Below are positions 1-11,502 of a stretch of 64,000 nucleotides of DNA, piece by piece. A model generated the notes under the pieces. The model was given only the letters and a program-made list of their open reading frames with translations. It did no database searches and had not been told where the DNA came from. How positions within the stretch are numbered: the first letter of the stretch is position 1; each line of letters starts with the position of its first letter. This DNA comes from Leuctra nigra (Eukaryota > Arthropoda > Insecta > Plecoptera > Leuctridae), in contig OW203762.1 of assembly GCA_934045905.1 (NCBI GenBank), forward strand, positions 22,910,345 through 22,974,344, read 5' to 3'. Position numbers and translations under genes: made by a program.

Positions 1-512
1 GTATCAATTATCAATTAGTATTCAAAAACTGAAGATACTTCAGTTTCTTTTACTGAAGATACTTTTGATACTTTATAATGCACATTTCTCTCAAAACCTG
101 TATTAGATGTGCAAAAACTTGATTTTAGCACAACAATGTTTCAGTTTAAAACCTCAGGTATTTTTTTCTGGAAATCACTTCCGCCCATACACACCCTTTT
201 TTCACCCAACCCCTAACTTTTGTTGACTGATGATGACCAAAGTCCAAGAACACTTTCGTCTGTGAACTGATCTCCGCCTCCCTCACCTGACCAAATTCTT
301 TCTTGCCATTGGTCGTCTAAAAAATCTTTTGAGAGTATCTTTTGATACTCAAAGTAGCTTTTGATACTTTGATAGTATCAAAGTATCTTTTGATACTTTG
401 ATACTAGTATCAATTGATACTCAAATTTAATAAAGTATCAAGTATCTACTTGAAAATTTTAAGAGTATCAGTATCTAGTATCTTGATACTTTTTCCAAGT
501 ATCTTTGCCCAT
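1..512. repeat. GTATC/GATAC-rich low-complexity tract
   Basis: The pentamers GTATC and GATAC (reverse complements of each other) recur densely at about 40-80 and 330-505, separated mostly by A/T runs, as in GATACTTTGATACTAGTATC. About 250 bp of ordinary sequence lies between the two dense blocks. The tract has no open frame. It ends where the 519-1838 element begins, so the element may have inserted at its edge. Confidence 0.6.
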
Positions 513-518
513 CTCTGC

Positions 519-1838
519 TAGTGGAGCGGTCGCTCCACCCAGACAAGTCATACTGTACACTCACACTCACTCAACATACCGTAAAAGCCTAATAAACTGA
601 GGAGCAGACCAACCACTTTTACTGTAAGCAACAACATGGCATTTTCGGCCTACTGGATCTTAAAATTGGAAAATCTCACATTGTTGCAAAATATCTTAAT
701 TTCGAGCTATGGCCCACCCCACCCCATATACCAAATTTGGGAACAACGGGTTATGCTATTTACGAGCTAGAGGGCCGTGAAAACAGTGAAATTACACCCC
801 TTTTAAAACCTATCTCCATCTGATTCAGATTCAGATTCAGATATCAGGAAACGTTGCTATCACAGGAAACGTTGCTATCACGTTGTTCAGCCTAAACGGC
901 TGAACCGATTGATCTGAAATTTTTACCACATGTGCACTTTTGGCGTCTGATGATACCTTGCCCTTACATTTTTTTGTGCCGCCATTTTGAAACAGGAAGT
1001 TAGGTCATATCTCAAAAATGGATAGACCGATCGAGACGAAACTAGCGCCAAACGATTCGGACGGTCTTCTTTATAAAATATCAATAGTCGAAATAGAAAT
1101 GTACTATTACCGAAACCGGAAATGACGTCATAAAAATGCCAAATCTGACTAAAATCATCTTTTATAATAATAACTACATATTCAGAAGGCTTATAATGTT
1201 ACATAACATTTAAACATACACATTTTAGGTGGCAGTGATGTCAGCCGCCATTTTGAAAACAGGAAGTGATGTCATATCTCGAGAACGGCTGGACCGATTG
1301 GAACAAAACTTTCGCTATACTTCATAGCATATTATTTAAAGCATAGTAACAAGTACAACTTTTCTTAACGACCTAATCACAAATGCGTATTTTTTAAAGG
1401 AATTATGGTATTTGGTGCCACAATGTTCGTTACAAGTTGTAAGAATAAACTGAAAAAAGGAGTGATATCCCCATAATAAAAAACACTCCGTGTAAAAATA
1501 CCAGCTAAGTCTCTTCAACTAAAAAAATAGAAGAAATCTAAAAATTCAGCACTGAAAAGTAGTGATATCAAAAAATGGGCCAAGTCAAAACTTTTCAAAA
1601 AATACTTGGCGTATCGTTTTTTTTAGGGATTATAAATATATTTTATGAATAGATGAGTACCTACTTCTATACTATTTATATGCACGATGCGCCAAGTATT
1701 TTTTGAAAAGTTTTGACTTGGCCCATTTTTTGATATCACTCCTTTTCAGTGCTGAATTTTTAGATTTCTTCTATTTTTTTAGTTGAAGAGACTTGGCTGG
1801 TATTTTTACACGGAGTGTTTTTTTTTAATTGGTCACCT
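519..1838 (-). mobile_element. Unclassified 1.3-kb element with terminal hairpin and foldback, copy A
   Basis: The same sequence occurs inverted at 20952-22287, which defines the unit. One end (here the left) is a 7-bp-arm hairpin, TGGAGCG-GT-CGCTCCA at 522-537, next to TAG/CTAG. The other end is a 0.35-kb foldback (1476-1828). The middle contains sub-repeats about 130-250 bp apart, each with CCGGAAGT-like, TGACGTCA-like or GCCGCCATTTTG-like words (978-1009, 1116-1130, 1243-1276). It has no open frame over 60 codons that matches a known transposon protein, so it is non-autonomous. The CTAG end is superficially Helitron-like, but the opposite end lacks the expected TC, so I leave the class open. 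Confidence 0.75.
1476..1828. repeat. Foldback (long inverted repeat) of copy A
   Basis: Left arm about 1476-1616 and right arm about 1684-1828 are near-perfect reverse complements around a roughly 67-bp spacer. The outer arm ends read ACACTCCGTG / CACGGAGTGT. Both arms carry the word TTTTGACTTGGCCCATTTTT or its complement. A transcript across it would form a hairpin of about 140 bp. The same foldback occurs at 20952-21348, and a decayed one at 29194-29441. Confidence 0.85.
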
Positions 1839-4800
1839 TTACTGAGCCAACATGGCAGAAGTTTGCAGCTCGTTGATTGGTGGGTTTTCATAAACATTTT
1901 TACCTCCCATCATCAAGTGATAGCCGATAAAGTAGTTGACATGCTACCAAAGGGGGTAGCACCATTTCTGGGACAAATGTCACTAGTGAACGTAACTTCT
2001 CGAAAACCACTCCCGATAAAAAATAAAAGTTTGTGTTTTCGTTGAAAGTAAATTCGCTTTCTGTATCCATAGGTTTTGATAAAATGTCACACATGTGGTT
2101 TTACTTCAACTGTGGGGGGTTTATTCAGCTCCAATGAAGTCAATCTAAGGGGGGGAGGGGCATTTTCAAGATACATTGATATTCGATTTGGTTGAAGAGA
2201 TTCTGCAAAAAATCGTCTTATCAGTAAGTTCGAAGAATTTTAATTCTATACTTAGTAAAGTTTCATCTGAAATCTCAGTACCTGAACTGACGCATACAGA
2301 TTTTTAGCAGCTAAAATAATATGTGAATCATTTTCATTGTCTCAACGGCTGGACAATGTACATGGAACAATATTGCTAATTATAATTATCATCTCGTATG
2401 CTTAAAAAAATATATTTCTTGCGCAGCTAATCACTCTAAACATGTGCATGTGACATTACTGCTTCTGTTAGATTTCTTTATCCATCAGTTCGTTCCAATG
2501 GGTTGCTACATGGATTTACCTATAGCAACAAGGGATATTGACAGAAACCTATGGAATGAATGGAATTTTATCGTAAGAGACGGAAAGTTGTCTACGTTGA
2601 ACTGAAAACAATGACACCCCTTATAATTCTGCTTTTTTTCATGGAAAAGTCCTCTTACAAAACCGCTTGTTAGTTTTCTTAAAACAACATTTCTTAAAAC
2701 CTGAATAAACTTAATTAGAAAAGTAAAAAAGTAAAAACGACATTCCGTCAAAGTTGTGCAAACAATGTCATTGAATTGACATTTTTAATGCAGTCTTTTA
2801 TGGTAAGAGCAAGCAAATATTACAAGCAGGGAAAACTTCTATTGTGTCTATGCAGGACGCGAAAGAATAGCTGATCCTTCCAATTGAAGCCACTAGAGAG
2901 TCGTCAAAACTTCCACCTCTATTCTAAACCATGACTCTAATAACTATTTCAAACTGATTTTAGTTCTAATGATTGTTTAATTTTCTGGATTAGATGAATT
3001 ATAAGTTTTAGTTCGGGCTCTGTGAGCTTTCGAAGCGAATGTATAGAAATTTCCCTCCCCAGTTGCCCTCTTTTTCTTCATCGCAAACTCTTGCCTCTCC
3101 GCCATTTTAGTAAAACTTAATTTTCTCATATTAGTTGGGAGTCCTAGTGTAAAAAAGTTTTTCTCCTCATCGGTCCGCTCTCTGGGGATATTAAAGACAG
3201 TTAAATCAAGTTCCCCGTGCTTTTTTCTTGCTACCATGAACGAAACGCTTTGCTCTCTCCTTATTGAATAAAATGACGACAAAGCTCTAAGTTCATGCGG
3301 AAAATTGTTATACTTGAGTTGCTGGCAATTGTTGCTCAAAATGGCTCGAGAAAAATACAAAGAAATAAAAAGTTTATTATTTGTTACGTTGAGGGTTATG
3401 ACGGAACTTATGATGGAGGAGGAGGGGGAAAAGGTGGGGCTCAACTTTTTGAAAATATGCAATTATAGCATTTCTAGTAAAGCATTACAAATTAAAAGTA
3501 CTCTGATATCAAGCATTCGAGAGTACAATCGAGTGTAATGTTGGTAAGCATTTGTTGTTCAAGTCAAATATCGTTACGTATATTCCATAAACTATAAAGT
3601 TGTTCCTTCGTATGTGTAAATGAAAATACCAACTGACGAATGTAAAAAAGGTGATTTCAAAAGTTTCCTATTTTTGGCGACAGCGCCTCATGGTTCACAT
3701 AAGGTGAAGGCATGAATGATAAATAAGACAAGCCTATTAATTGAAAGATACGGGACGTCGTTCCAGACCAAACCGATGTCACACTTAAATTGATAATTCT
3801 TTGTTGCATGAATATTAAAAGAGTCGACATATTCGCACTGCTGCATCCTCCAAGGAGTTCATTTAAAACACTTCTAGTGTCATGAAAAAGAACATTCCAA
3901 ACCATTTTCAAACTCGTGAAAAAAGTCGTTGAAACACAACTCTTAGAGAAAATAATATAAAATTTGCACGAGGTCCTTGGATAGGGTTGGATTATGGCAC
4001 GTAAGGGAAGCTGGGACAGTCGGTGACAGGGGAATTCCATACAATAAATATTATAAAACAGTAAACATAACAAACAGAAGCAGCCATATTGTCACATAAC
4101 AACATGGCATGCATAGCGCTTCGGTGACAATTGCTCCTCAGAAAAAAAAGTTTTACGGTTGTCAAGGGATGGCCAGGAGCTTGGAAGGCGCAGGCAGGCT
4201 GTTCCCCTTGCAGTCTTGCATAACCAAGTAACTGGCTAATGCCTGAACGAACAATATCGTATAATATTCACATTGCGCAGGGACTTTGGGATATGTATAT
4301 TATCCGTCTCATAAAGCTATCATCACCTCCACACATCTGGAAATAATTATAAAGACGCTGCTTTTGTAAAATGTGATAAACAAGTGGCCCGGCTAGGCTC
4401 GCCGGTGTCAATCATAAAATATAGAAAATAAAAATTAGCAAAGAAAAAAATGTGTAAGTTTTTCATTTACCATTTTTATTATTTTACAATAATTCAAAGT
4501 TCCTCAATATTGTTATTTTCCAAATCTCCCAAAATCATGGCACCTCCACTGTACAGTTCAATATTCAGAAGTAAAAAAAACAAATAGGTACACTAAACTA
4601 TAGCTTAGTCTAGGGAATTTTATGTAAACTCACTTCCCTGATGTTCTTGCAGTAATTAAACATAATTATACGGGTCGATAATCAATTAAAATTAGGATAT
4701 TAATTCACAAAATCTACTTGTATTCGTGTGGTACTCTATTACTTTTAAAGAAGTTACTAAGCGGCATATTTACGTATTGTTTCGGTATTTACGGCACTTC

Positions 4801-5581
4801 CACTAAATGTCTGTCTTTTTAAACGTGGTAAGGACATAGTCAATATAAATTATAAACTTATGTTTCAGACTCTATGAATAGTCTTGACAAATAGACTAGA
4901 AAAACCATATAATTTGCAAAATCATCTTCAAATCTCACTGATCAGAGTATATTCAAAGTTGAAATCCTCGATCCACGAGCGTCTGTCGAAGAAAGAAATC
5001 CAATCGTCTTGGATTACACGATGTCCGAATATTATTCCGGATTATGTTCCATGACGGCAGCCATCTTGTGAGAATGCACGAGACGTCCATCTTGTTAGTA
5101 ACTTTCCTTGTCATGCGCTCTGAGACACAATTCATTTGTCGATGAATCCTTTGAAACACTTTCAAACACATTTCGCGTTTGACTTTGCAAAATAAAGAGG
5201 GACTTCATTTTCTTGCACAGCATAATTAGTCACTAAGCAAAACGCAAATTTTCTTTTACAGAAATCAAGAAATTAAAGTATTTTAAGTATAACTTATTTT
5301 ATAAGTTATTTATTGATACATGAAAATCATCGTACGACTTGATTGGTGAATATTCAAAATTGAATACACCTAAATTAAAGAAGGAATACATAATTTAAGG
5401 ATAAATTAATCTAACCCATTCAAGCCAAATTGAAGAAAAATAACAAACTATTCTTTACAAACTCTATTATGCAAAATTGAAATGACTGACAGTCCAATGA
5501 AATTTCCAATAAGTAATTAATTCTGTTTGATAAAATCTCTTCCTCAAAAGAATTATAAGTTCAATTCAATCTTGTGCCTTC
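1839..5581. other. AT-rich spacer without supportable gene
   Basis: Two minus-strand frames of 161 (2977-3462) and 138 codons (3657-4073) are open, but I recognise no family, see no splice or promoter context, and their composition is not gene-like. A motif pair ATGGCAGCC/ATGGCGGC-like occurs near 5055. Nothing else stands out. Confidence 0.5.
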
Positions 5582-5673
5582 CTATATAGAAAACGAAATC
5601 ATTTCTGTCAGAAATAATTTCAGATCAAATGGTGAAATGATCTCAGACCAAAATGATTCGTTTTCACTATAGA
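5582..5673. mobile_element. Short inverted-repeat element (MITE-like)
   Basis: Left arm 5582-5622 and right arm 5630-5673 are imperfect reverse complements, with outer ends reading CTATATAGAAAACGAA and TTCGTTTTCACTATAG. The TATA at both edges fits a TA target preference such as that of Tc1/mariner-type MITEs, but target duplication and element cannot be separated. It has no coding capacity. Confidence 0.6.
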
Positions 5674-7530
5674 ATAAGACCCCTGATGGGCATTGCATGT
5701 CAAATATTTAATGATTTAATCTAAATCCTGCTTACATTTGACTTGGTATCGAGAAATAAGTCAACACCTCCTGCTCAGGTAATGAAATATTTGCAAGTCT
5801 TCCTCCACGGTTGAGTCAAGCGAAGCAGGGCGTAACGTTCGCCGTCCAACAAAATACCATATAATGTTAATTTAAATTAGCTACAAAGATATGTAGATTA
5901 TACTCCATAACGGTGCGTAAGCCTTCGCCATGTATATGAATGTTAAAATAAGTTTCAAATTGTCGACGACGCAAAGTTGGTTCCCTTGAGATGTTGAGGA
6001 GGAGGGGGGGTTGGGAAGGGGACGACGAGGCTAATTTGGAGAGCTATACCGTCGTATATTCAGTAATCTAGCAAGAGCTACTAAATTCATTAACAATACA
6101 GTGGAAAAAGTACTATCTACACTGTTAATAATAAAACGAGAAGAAAAATTGGGTCTTTATTAAAATAAGGGTGGATAAATGACTAGGAATATGCGATTTT
6201 TTACGAAGAATAAGAAGAAAAATGTACATATCGAGGCGGTGCAAATGTTTTCACTACATATTTTTACTTTTTTGTTTTAATTTTAATCTTCTGCTTTTTA
6301 TTGTGCTCTCTCTCTCTCTCTCTCTCTCCTCCGGTGCACTCTTCTTCTCTATTTCTCGTTTGTTTAATTAAGTGTTGGCCTCCCTCGATTCTGACGCGAT
6401 GTGAGAGAAACAGGGGGGGGGGGGGGGGGTTGGGGGTGGCAGGGGGCTTAGGGATGAAGAACACTGGATGAAGCAAGCCAAGCGAGAGAGAAAATAAAGT
6501 AAACAAACATTTGCTTGGACCAATGAAATGAATGCTATCATTAAACTAAATAAAGAAAAACAACACACTGGGAATATATTCAGAGAACAAAGCTAAAAGT
6601 TGGTTCTGGGAAAATCTGAGATTTTTCTCTCTTATTTTGAATCATTTTAAAAAATGTATATACTTTTTTTAAACTGAAGTACTATTCATTAACTGGAATT
6701 TACAAACTGAGTCCAAAAAGAAAATGTCCACAATTGTTAAAATCAAAAGAAACAAAATGTAAAAGTTTTAGAACCATTGGTTAATTCATTTAGTAATGAA
6801 GTAAAAATACAACGTACTTACATTGACTAATATTTGTACTCATAGTAAAATAGTAAAATCTAAGCAAAAACAACTGTAAAATATCATTAACAGAGAAAAG
6901 CCTGCAATTCTTCATTGAATGTATTGCATAGTGGACAAGACTATCTACATTTCTTCATCTAGTTGCTAAATCTTGTAAAATACCATCCCTTGCTTTCAAT
7001 TTCTTCGTGTTTTCACAATGTATTAACTAATAACGATATCTTAATCGGCTCTCATTAAACTCTCGTGTCAGCGTCAAAGTAAACACGCTTAAACCAGATT
7101 CTTAATGAGATGCATAATTAAAAGACGCCGGCGCCGACCACAGGCAGCGAGACAGATCTCAAAGGTGTCTGCGAGGACTGAAACCCACCCTCATGGAAGA
7201 TTCACGCAAACTCCAGGCATCATGGCGCTATAAGCACTCGTTTTGTTGCCTTCTTATCAAGTTTCTACATAGTCGTTCTATCCACACTAAATAAGAGCGT
7301 ATGAACATTTTCTAAATGTAAATAATTTAAACTCTCTCAGAGTGAAGGTATACTCGGAGATGTTAAGATATTCTGTATTTTCTATTTCACATCTAAGCAA
7401 GTACTAAATTTATTAATCTTGATTGTAACAACAACAGTAGGTACAAATATAAAACGGTACCTCGAAGAAAATGATTGTCTGATAAAGTTTTGATGGCATC
7501 ATCCCATGAAGTATGTGCTAATGCATTATC
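5674..7530. other. Spacer with (CT)n and poly-G tracts
   Basis: It holds a (CT)n microsatellite at about 6304-6328 and a 17-G homopolymer at 6413-6429 followed by further G-rich DNA. The small proline-rich frames here are translations of these tracts. A higher-complexity island at 7030-7260 has fewer A/T runs and could be conserved non-coding DNA. No gene is supported. Confidence 0.45.
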
Positions 7531-7612
7531 TAAATGAGCTCTGATTTCATTGATAATAACAACGATTTATTGTCAAGGAACCTGATCAGCAGCCAATCCG
7601 TTTTGTGCAAAG
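7531..7612 (+). repeat. Dispersed direct repeat, copy 1
   Basis: It matches 8683-8757 in the same orientation, including ATGAGCTCT, a run of ATAATAA, and the fully shared 20-mer AACCTGATCAGCAGCCAATC. The two copies lie 1.15 kb apart, and each is preceded by a similar TGCTAA...TCTA block. The family is unidentified. Confidence 0.7.
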
Positions 7613-7730
7613 TATACCGTTATTTATTGGTATAATACCGATGAATATAGGCGAGCAAAATACAATCGCTACATCAAGATAATGCATTTGAACATGTTTT
7701 TAATGATTCATGACTATTATTATTATTAAT

Positions 7731-7883
7731 AAAACAATTCAAAGTTTTGGGACAGCAACATGTTTTATATAATATTATTTATTTCTGTCATAAATAATAT
7801 GAAATAATATGAAATAATATTATGGATGAAACAAATAGTTTATATAAAACATGACGCAATATCCCAAAACTTTGAATTGTTTT
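7731..7883. mobile_element. Foldback MITE, about 150 bp
   Basis: The termini AAAACAATTCAAAGTTTTGG (7731-7750) and the reverse complement ending at 7883 form a near-perfect 22-bp terminal inverted repeat. The interior repeats AATATTATT/AATAATATT words and folds further. A 12-bp direct repeat AATGCATTTGAA occurs at 7681-7692 and 7884-7895, bracketing the element plus 38 bp on its left. Confidence 0.7.
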
Positions 7884-8682
7884 AATGCATTTGAAGTTAT
7901 AATTCAAAAGGTATAAGCAGAATGATTTGCCATTGATTCTAAAACAAAATTACTCTAACTCGTGGGAAGTTGAGAAGTAACATTTCTTTATTTCTTTGTC
8001 TGTCATAGATTCTTCTGATCTCATTCGTATCAGATTCTTGACAACTCATGCAGGTTCATGCGGGACATTCCATTATACACTCCTTCAACTATCCTTCCCT
8101 CTAACTTCACCATGTATTCTATCTCTTAAGTGCAGCGACTATTTTTATGCAGAGTTCAATTTTGTTTTGCGTTTGATCAGATGATGGCGCATAATTTCAT
8201 GCATAATTTAGCATTTAATACTGCATCCTCACATGATTATGATTACGATTCCTGCCAAGTTTCAATCAAATTCATGATTTCAGAAAGAAATACGTAAAAT
8301 CGAATGTATTGTAAACAATTAGCGTGCGAACGAGTTTCTATTCTATGGCCATTCTGTGGTATCTACGTATTCTGGATTTTCTATGGCCAGAATATTTTTT
8401 TTCTGTTTGTGTGTTATTTTTACATTGGTCAGACAAGGAATTTTTCACGAATTTTTCACAGAAAATTCATTACTCTCCTGATTATTACTAATTGATTTCT
8501 AGCTAGATCGGTCCCTTGGTTTTACCGGAAAAATATCCTAGCAACGAAATCTTCATCGAAATGTTTAAGAAATATCTATGTACACTTGGCCAAACTAAAA
8601 ACGTTATTCAAAAGAAACCTAATAAAAAAGAAGATAAAAAAAAAGAATTGACGTCAATGCTAACTCGTCTAGATGAGCTCTA

Positions 8683-8757
8683 GTAGATGAGCTCTTATTT
8701 CTTAATAATAATAAGGATCAATTGAACCTGATCAGCAGCCAATCCGTTTCGTTCAAG
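8683..8757 (+). repeat. Dispersed direct repeat, copy 2
   Basis: This is the partner of 7531-7612. The copies share the AACCTGATCAGCAGCCAATC block and diverge after CCGTTT(T/C)GT. Confidence 0.7.
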
Positions 8758-8913
8758 TACCACTTTTAGTTGTGCCAAGTGTACTTCCTTTGATCACTGC
8801 AAATGATCGGTTCCTACCTCCAGAGTGTAAAGAATCAGTTGATTTTAAAGTTGCAATGAAGAGCAGAATAATGGGTACATATTCAATATTGATTTGTGGT
8901 TCATGTTGCTCTT

Positions 8914-8961
8914 GATTGTCTGATATGTTTTCTGTTTGATTGTCTGATATGTTTTCTGTTA
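8914..8961 (+). repeat. Tandem duplication of 24 bp
   Basis: Two adjacent 24-bp units starting GATTGTCTGATATGTTTTCT differ only at the last base. On the minus strand they translate as a duplicated ENISDNQT-like octapeptide inside an 86-codon open frame (8753-9013) of no recognised family. Confidence 0.85.
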
Positions 8962-9667
8962 TGGGAATTTCAGTCGAGGTGTGGTGAGACCCGTATCGGT
9001 GATCGCTTATCACCGCAAACTGAGCATTTTCCTAGTTAAAACCCCATTTTACCGTCTAGTTCGAATGCTTCATGTAAATGTGTTTTAACTTCGGATTAGC
9101 TGTATCTGATGACGTGATGTCAGCACTAAGTAGCAGAGCAAGTTAACTCACTGGTGACAGTATGAAGTGAGCTGCTCTGCGGGTTGCGTCTGCTCCAGCC
9201 GCAGGGGCAGGCATGCAAGCTTGTCATCGAATTAAATCTTTGATGCGGTGTTTATTAAATCCCGGCATAAGCTCGGGGAGTTCGCATCCTCTCAAGTGTG
9301 AACTATCTGTGAAGATATTGTTGACATTTGCGAGACAGCTGCCGGGAAGTTTGTTAGGTTGTTGGTTTGTTTGTTTGTTTGTTCGTGCGTTGGGATTTAT
9401 TAACAATCCCTGTGGATTATTTTGTATAGTTTTAAAACTTAAGGTAAGTTCATGTATAGAGAGATTTTGAGTTTTGCTGAGAAGCTTTCTTTGTTAAATC
9501 AAACAAAACGATTACTTGGCTCGATCCACAGAGAAAATTTACTAAATCTTTTCCAAAAATGAAAATAGATAATGGGTTTAAAATGGACTGTAGAACAAAC
9601 TAATTACTTATTCAAATTATGAGAACACTATAAGTAAAAACTAACAGTCAATTTGAGAATCAATTAC

Positions 9668-9806
9668 TATAGAGAACCTTCCCATCATTTGCTTCACGAC
9701 TGAGGGAAACCACGAAACAAAATTAGGGAAAAGGACCTGCGCGGGATTCGATTACGGACTTCGGAGTGAGAAACCACAGCGCTACTGCCTGAGCCAACTT
9801 ACTCCA
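9668..9806 (-). mobile_element. tRNA-derived SINE, best copy
   Basis: On the minus strand the head reads like a tRNA. An A-box-like TTGGCTCAGGCAGTAGCG lies near 9785-9800 and a B-box-like AATCGAATCCCG near 9742-9752. The body contains TTTCGTGGTTTCCCTCAGTC (9697-9716) and then AAATGATGGGAAGGTTCTC. The same body layout recurs at about 10840, 43380, 45040 and 59720. This is the copy in which both polymerase III promoter boxes are clearest. It is not a functional tRNA gene because the arms do not fold completely. Confidence 0.65.
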
Positions 9807-10834
9807 GTTATATGTTGTGAAAGTACAAATATACAGGTTTAGATAACACAATAACTAGTTGTTCTCTCTCAAAATTTGTATGCATCTAGTTTTACGAAAA
9901 ACTAATTAACCTTGCTCTGCACTCTGCAGGAATATATTACTGTAGTATACCAAATTAAGAAGGGCTTCTTTAATTTTAGACAAAATAGTACAAACTAAAA
10001 GTCTCCCTCTACAGTGAAAATGTAACATGTAATCGACGAACAACGACGCACAAGATCTGGATTGCTTCTCGTCTCCACCACAGCAGCGCTGGTGTCGCCG
10101 TCCACCCCGCATCGTCGGACATCGGGTCAGAGGTTAGACATGTCATAATGAGAGGGCTTATTGGATGAGGAAACCTGATTGTCTCGTCTTCCACACGGAT
10201 AATATTCCGAACAACAATACGAAATATGATTTAGTTCGCTTTTGTTCTTGTTACATCAGAGAAACGTATAGCCATATTGCATCATACGTCATTCATATTT
10301 AAATCAAGTTTTGATAACCTCGGAGGGGGGGATGAATTTATCAGCGGTCTCGACGGGGGTCCTGCAGAAAGATCAGATCCACCCCAGCCATTAAAAACAC
10401 CCCATTGATAAGGTCCAAGCCTTTAATCCGTCAACCCCTCCCACAGATTTACTCGCTAATAACAATAACAACCCCAATGTTGAAGTATAAGTAGAGTTTT
10501 ACTACAGACTTAGTTAATAGTAATTACATCGTTAAGTAAACTCAATAATTGGGAATTGAAATCAAAATGTATTATGTTTGTGGTCATTGGGTTAATCCTT
10601 AATTAAAGTCTCTCTTTTGTTCAACTTCTGTAAAATGCCTATACACAATGTTTTATTTGTTGCCATTTATACGAAGCTTTGTTGTCAAAGAATTTGAGCT
10701 CAAACTCTCGCTCGAGGATTTAATTTCGAACATTTCATAATTTCAATCAAGAGGTGTGGCACAGAAGTTGAACAAGAAAATGTCCCGTAAAATCAGTCAA
10801 TTATTGAATGGGACAAATAATTTCTTTTGTTGGA

Positions 10835-10990
10835 CTCCATGAGGTCTTGGGTTCAAGTCCTCGGCAGTGTTTTCTCATCGTTTTTCTCAGTCGATATAAA
10901 TGCTGGGAGTGTTCCCTTCTAATGGGCCACGACCACCTCCTTCCTTACCTTTTCTTCATTTACACCTCTTTACCATCTTTATAATAATTT
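10835..10990 (+). mobile_element. tRNA-derived SINE, 5'-eroded copy
   Basis: The B-box-like GGGTTCAAGTCC (10848-10859) is followed by a body with TTTTTCTCAGTCGATATAAA, GCTGGGAGTGTTCCC and GGGCCACGACCACC, parallel to the minus-strand SINE at 43325-43440. The A-box region is not recognisable. A T-rich tail runs to about 10990. Confidence 0.55.
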
Positions 10991-11117
10991 TTCCATCGCC
11001 ATAGCCTAGTTACAAAATATTGCTACGTTCCACACAAAAAAAGTTGTCTGCACTCTACACAATTCCAGATATCGGCAAGTACTCTCAAGTCGCCGTATTC
11101 GGAAGTGACGCTGCACG

Positions 11118-11494
11118 CAAGGGCGTATTCAGGGGGGGGGGGCCGAGGGGGCCATGCCCCCCCCCGAAATCAGGGTTTCATCTAAGATAATAAGCACAAT
11201 TAAAATAATATGGGAAAAAAAACTCTTACAAACAGACATGTCATGTCAAAATCGTTAAAAAATGGTTAAAATTGAGTTAAAATTCCAAAAAAATTCCAAT
11301 TTTTGGATATTTTGTAATTTATAATTTTCCAAAATAGCTATACAGTGCGATTCAAAATTGCACCTAAATGAATGACCTTGATCCAAAATTTTCTCGGGGG
11401 CTGTGCCCCCGAACCCCTGGTTTTACACCGTGATTTTTCAAAATATTAGTAATGTCCGGCCCCCCCCCGAAATTTAATCCTGGATACGCCCTTG
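11118..11494. mobile_element. hAT-type MITE, 377 bp, with 8-bp target duplication
   Basis: The termini CAAGGGCGTATTCAGG (11118-11133) and CCTGGATACGCCCTTG (11479-11494) are inverted repeats with one mismatch. The flanks carry the exact 8-bp direct repeat GCTGCACG (11110-11117 and 11495-11502), the hallmark length of hAT superfamily insertions. Subterminal runs of G and C fold on each other. It has no open frame, so it is non-autonomous. It sits inside the first unit of the adjacent minisatellite: joining the flanks restores the GTGA(T/C)GCTGCACGAGTATC junction seen three more times within the array. A diverged relative lies at 23740-24111. Confidence 0.85.
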
Positions 11495-11502
11495 GCTGCA
11501 CG

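Noticed and set aside
519..1838. Helitron assignment for the 1.3-kb element
   Set aside because: The hairpin and CTAG fit one end, but the other end lacks TC and starts with a long foldback; no Rep/helicase frame is present.
2977..3462. 161-codon minus-strand frame
   Set aside because: No recognisable domain, an opposing open frame in the same place, and no promoter or splice context. It shares a GFYTF-like stretch with a frame at 51865-52170, but only over a few residues.
3657..4073. 138-codon minus-strand frame
   Set aside because: Unrecognised, with composition like the surrounding non-coding DNA.
9668..9806. Functional tRNA gene
   Set aside because: A and B boxes are present, but the cloverleaf does not close and the sequence continues into a SINE body.
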